Assembly (NCBI RefSeq): GCF_024029335.1
Contig: NZ_CP097116.1
Location: 1,364,001 to 1,428,000 of the forward strand
Source: Fructilactobacillus myrtifloralis
GTDB taxonomy: Bacteria > Bacillota > Bacilli > Lactobacillales > Lactobacillaceae
Length of the DNA stretch: 64,000 nt
Reading direction: 5' to 3'
The notes under the pieces are model-generated. The model ran no database searches and was not told the origin of the DNA. It was given only the letters and a program-made list of their open reading frames with translations. Below, piece after piece: positions 63,495-64,000 of this stretch (the stretch's first letter is position 1; every line of letters begins with the position of its first letter). The translations under genes were made by a program, and so were the position numbers.

Positions 63495-63631
63495 TTGCGA
63501 TTATCACAATTTATATTAACATGATTGCCTAATCATCAATGATAAAGTTGCTAAAATATCAATTAAATTTATTGACATTGCTAAAATATCAATATATAAT
63601 CATTTTATATTAAACGTTGCTGTTTTAGCAA
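63495..63631. promoter_or_regulatory. Lysogeny switch operator array, five 15-bp sites
   Basis: Five imperfect palindromes begin TTGC and end CAA: 63495-63509, 63525-63539, 63548-63562, 63578-63592 and 63617-63631. The last is the best (TTGCT, five bases, AGCAA); two are identical (TTGCTAAAATATCAA) and 30 bp apart. They lie between the repressor and the cro-like gene. Confidence 0.65.
63572..63600 (+). promoter_or_regulatory. Rightward early promoter (PR) of the cro-like gene
   Basis: TTGACA (63572-63577), 17 bases, TATAAT (63595-63600): a perfect consensus promoter. The 17-bp spacer contains operator 63578-63592 completely, so repressor binding would block it directly. The expected transcript start is near 63607. 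Confidence 0.85.
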
Positions 63632-63652
63632 TGATGAAAGGAGATTTTTAAA

Positions 63653-63859
63653 ATCACACATACAAAAAAGCTCAATATTCAGCTGCTTAAAGACAAACGA
63701 TTAAGCAAAGGGATTTCTCAAAGAGAAATGGCTAGGGCACTAGGAATCTACTTTTCACAGTATTCACGAGGTGAAAAGGGCGAAAGAAATTTTAAAGTGA
63801 ACGAATTACCCATAATTGCCAAGAAATTGGGAATGTCGATTGAGGACTTGTTTTCTTAA
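63653..63859 (+). CDS. Cro-like HTH protein, apparent ATC start
   Basis: The frame ending in TAA at 63857-63859 encodes THTKKLNIQLLKDKRLSKG, then ISQREMARALGIYFSQYSRG and a C-terminal IEDLFS, an XRE-type HTH of Cro size (68 residues). No ATG, GTG or TTG exists in this frame upstream of the HTH. AAAGGAG at 63637-63643 is 9 bases from ATC at 63653, the position where Met would be expected. The only in-frame ATG (63731) would delete half the HTH. It is therefore called with a non-standard ATC start. It lies behind the consensus PR promoter and opposes the CI repressor. Confidence 0.7.
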   Translation: MTHTKKLNIQLLKDKRLSKGISQREMARALGIYFSQYSRGEKGERNFKVNELPIIAKKLGMSIEDLFS

Positions 63860-63909
63860 TTTTTGCCCTAATCATTGACAAAACGTCAATGTAGAAAGGA
63901 GAAATAATT

Positions 63910-64000
63910 ATGGATCAATGGATTTACATGCTAGCAAAAGCCTCGTGCTGGGCAGCGCTATTTGTTGGAACAATGAATGTTTTGCTAGATAACCGAGATT
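63910..64000 (+). CDS. Early phage gene, partial (start only)
   Basis: ATG 63910 after GAAAGGAG. The 30 residues visible, MDQWIYMLAKASCWAALFVG and onward, include a hydrophobic stretch and continue past the window. It follows the cro-like gene by 50 bases and is probably in the same early transcript. A small inverted repeat TTGAC/GTCAA (63876-63890) lies between. Function unknown. Confidence 0.5.
   Translation, partial: MDQWIYMLAKASCWAALFVGTMNVLLDNRD

Overview
The window looks like the chromosome of a low-GC Gram-positive bacterium of the family Lactobacillaceae, most likely a heterofermentative lactobacillus. Supporting evidence: Shine-Dalgarno sites of the AAAGGAG type, a T-box leader on asparaginyl-tRNA synthetase, PepQ, a water-forming type NADH oxidase, the hxlA-hxlB pair, GlpO rather than GlpD, and serine-rich adhesins with KxYKxGKxW-type signal peptides. 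No species is assigned.

Layout. 1-8.5 kb holds housekeeping genes: the end of glmS, two small unknown genes, a lactonase, T-box-asnS, an MFS exporter, a class A sortase, pepQ and nox. 8.7-44.2 kb is one functional unit, an accessory Sec (SecA2/SecY2) glycoprotein export locus: secA2, secY2, asp1, asp2, asp3, gtfA, a short gtfB, then two giant serine-rich repeat proteins of 4732 and about 3628 residues. GtfA/GtfB should put GlcNAc on the Ser/Thr stalks, Asp1-3 should process and escort them, and SecA2/SecY2 should export them. A 58-residue membrane protein gene, apparently leaderless, lies divergently next to secA2. Neither adhesin shows a recognisable LPXTG motif.

44.3-48.9 kb carries two M20 deacylases, a DJ-1/PfpI protein, a one-TM protein with no normal upstream start, and a GNAT acetyltransferase. 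49-56 kb is visibly more AT-rich: a quinone-type D-lactate dehydrogenase, then an operon glpK-glpO-tpiA-like-glpF that would take glycerol to glyceraldehyde 3-phosphate. hxlA-hxlB follow. Between them and the next genes is a strong candidate for an unannotated structured small RNA (57542-57691) with its own promoter and terminator. Two tandem signal-anchored low-complexity proteins and a very AT-rich AbiH-family anti-phage gene come next.

60.5 kb to the end is the left end of a prophage (or related integrative element): a tRNA 3'-end remnant as attachment site, tyrosine integrase, a membrane/coiled-coil protein, an ImmA-like protease, a short CI-type repressor, an array of operators with a consensus rightward promoter, a Cro-like gene that appears to start with ATC, and the beginning of a further early gene.
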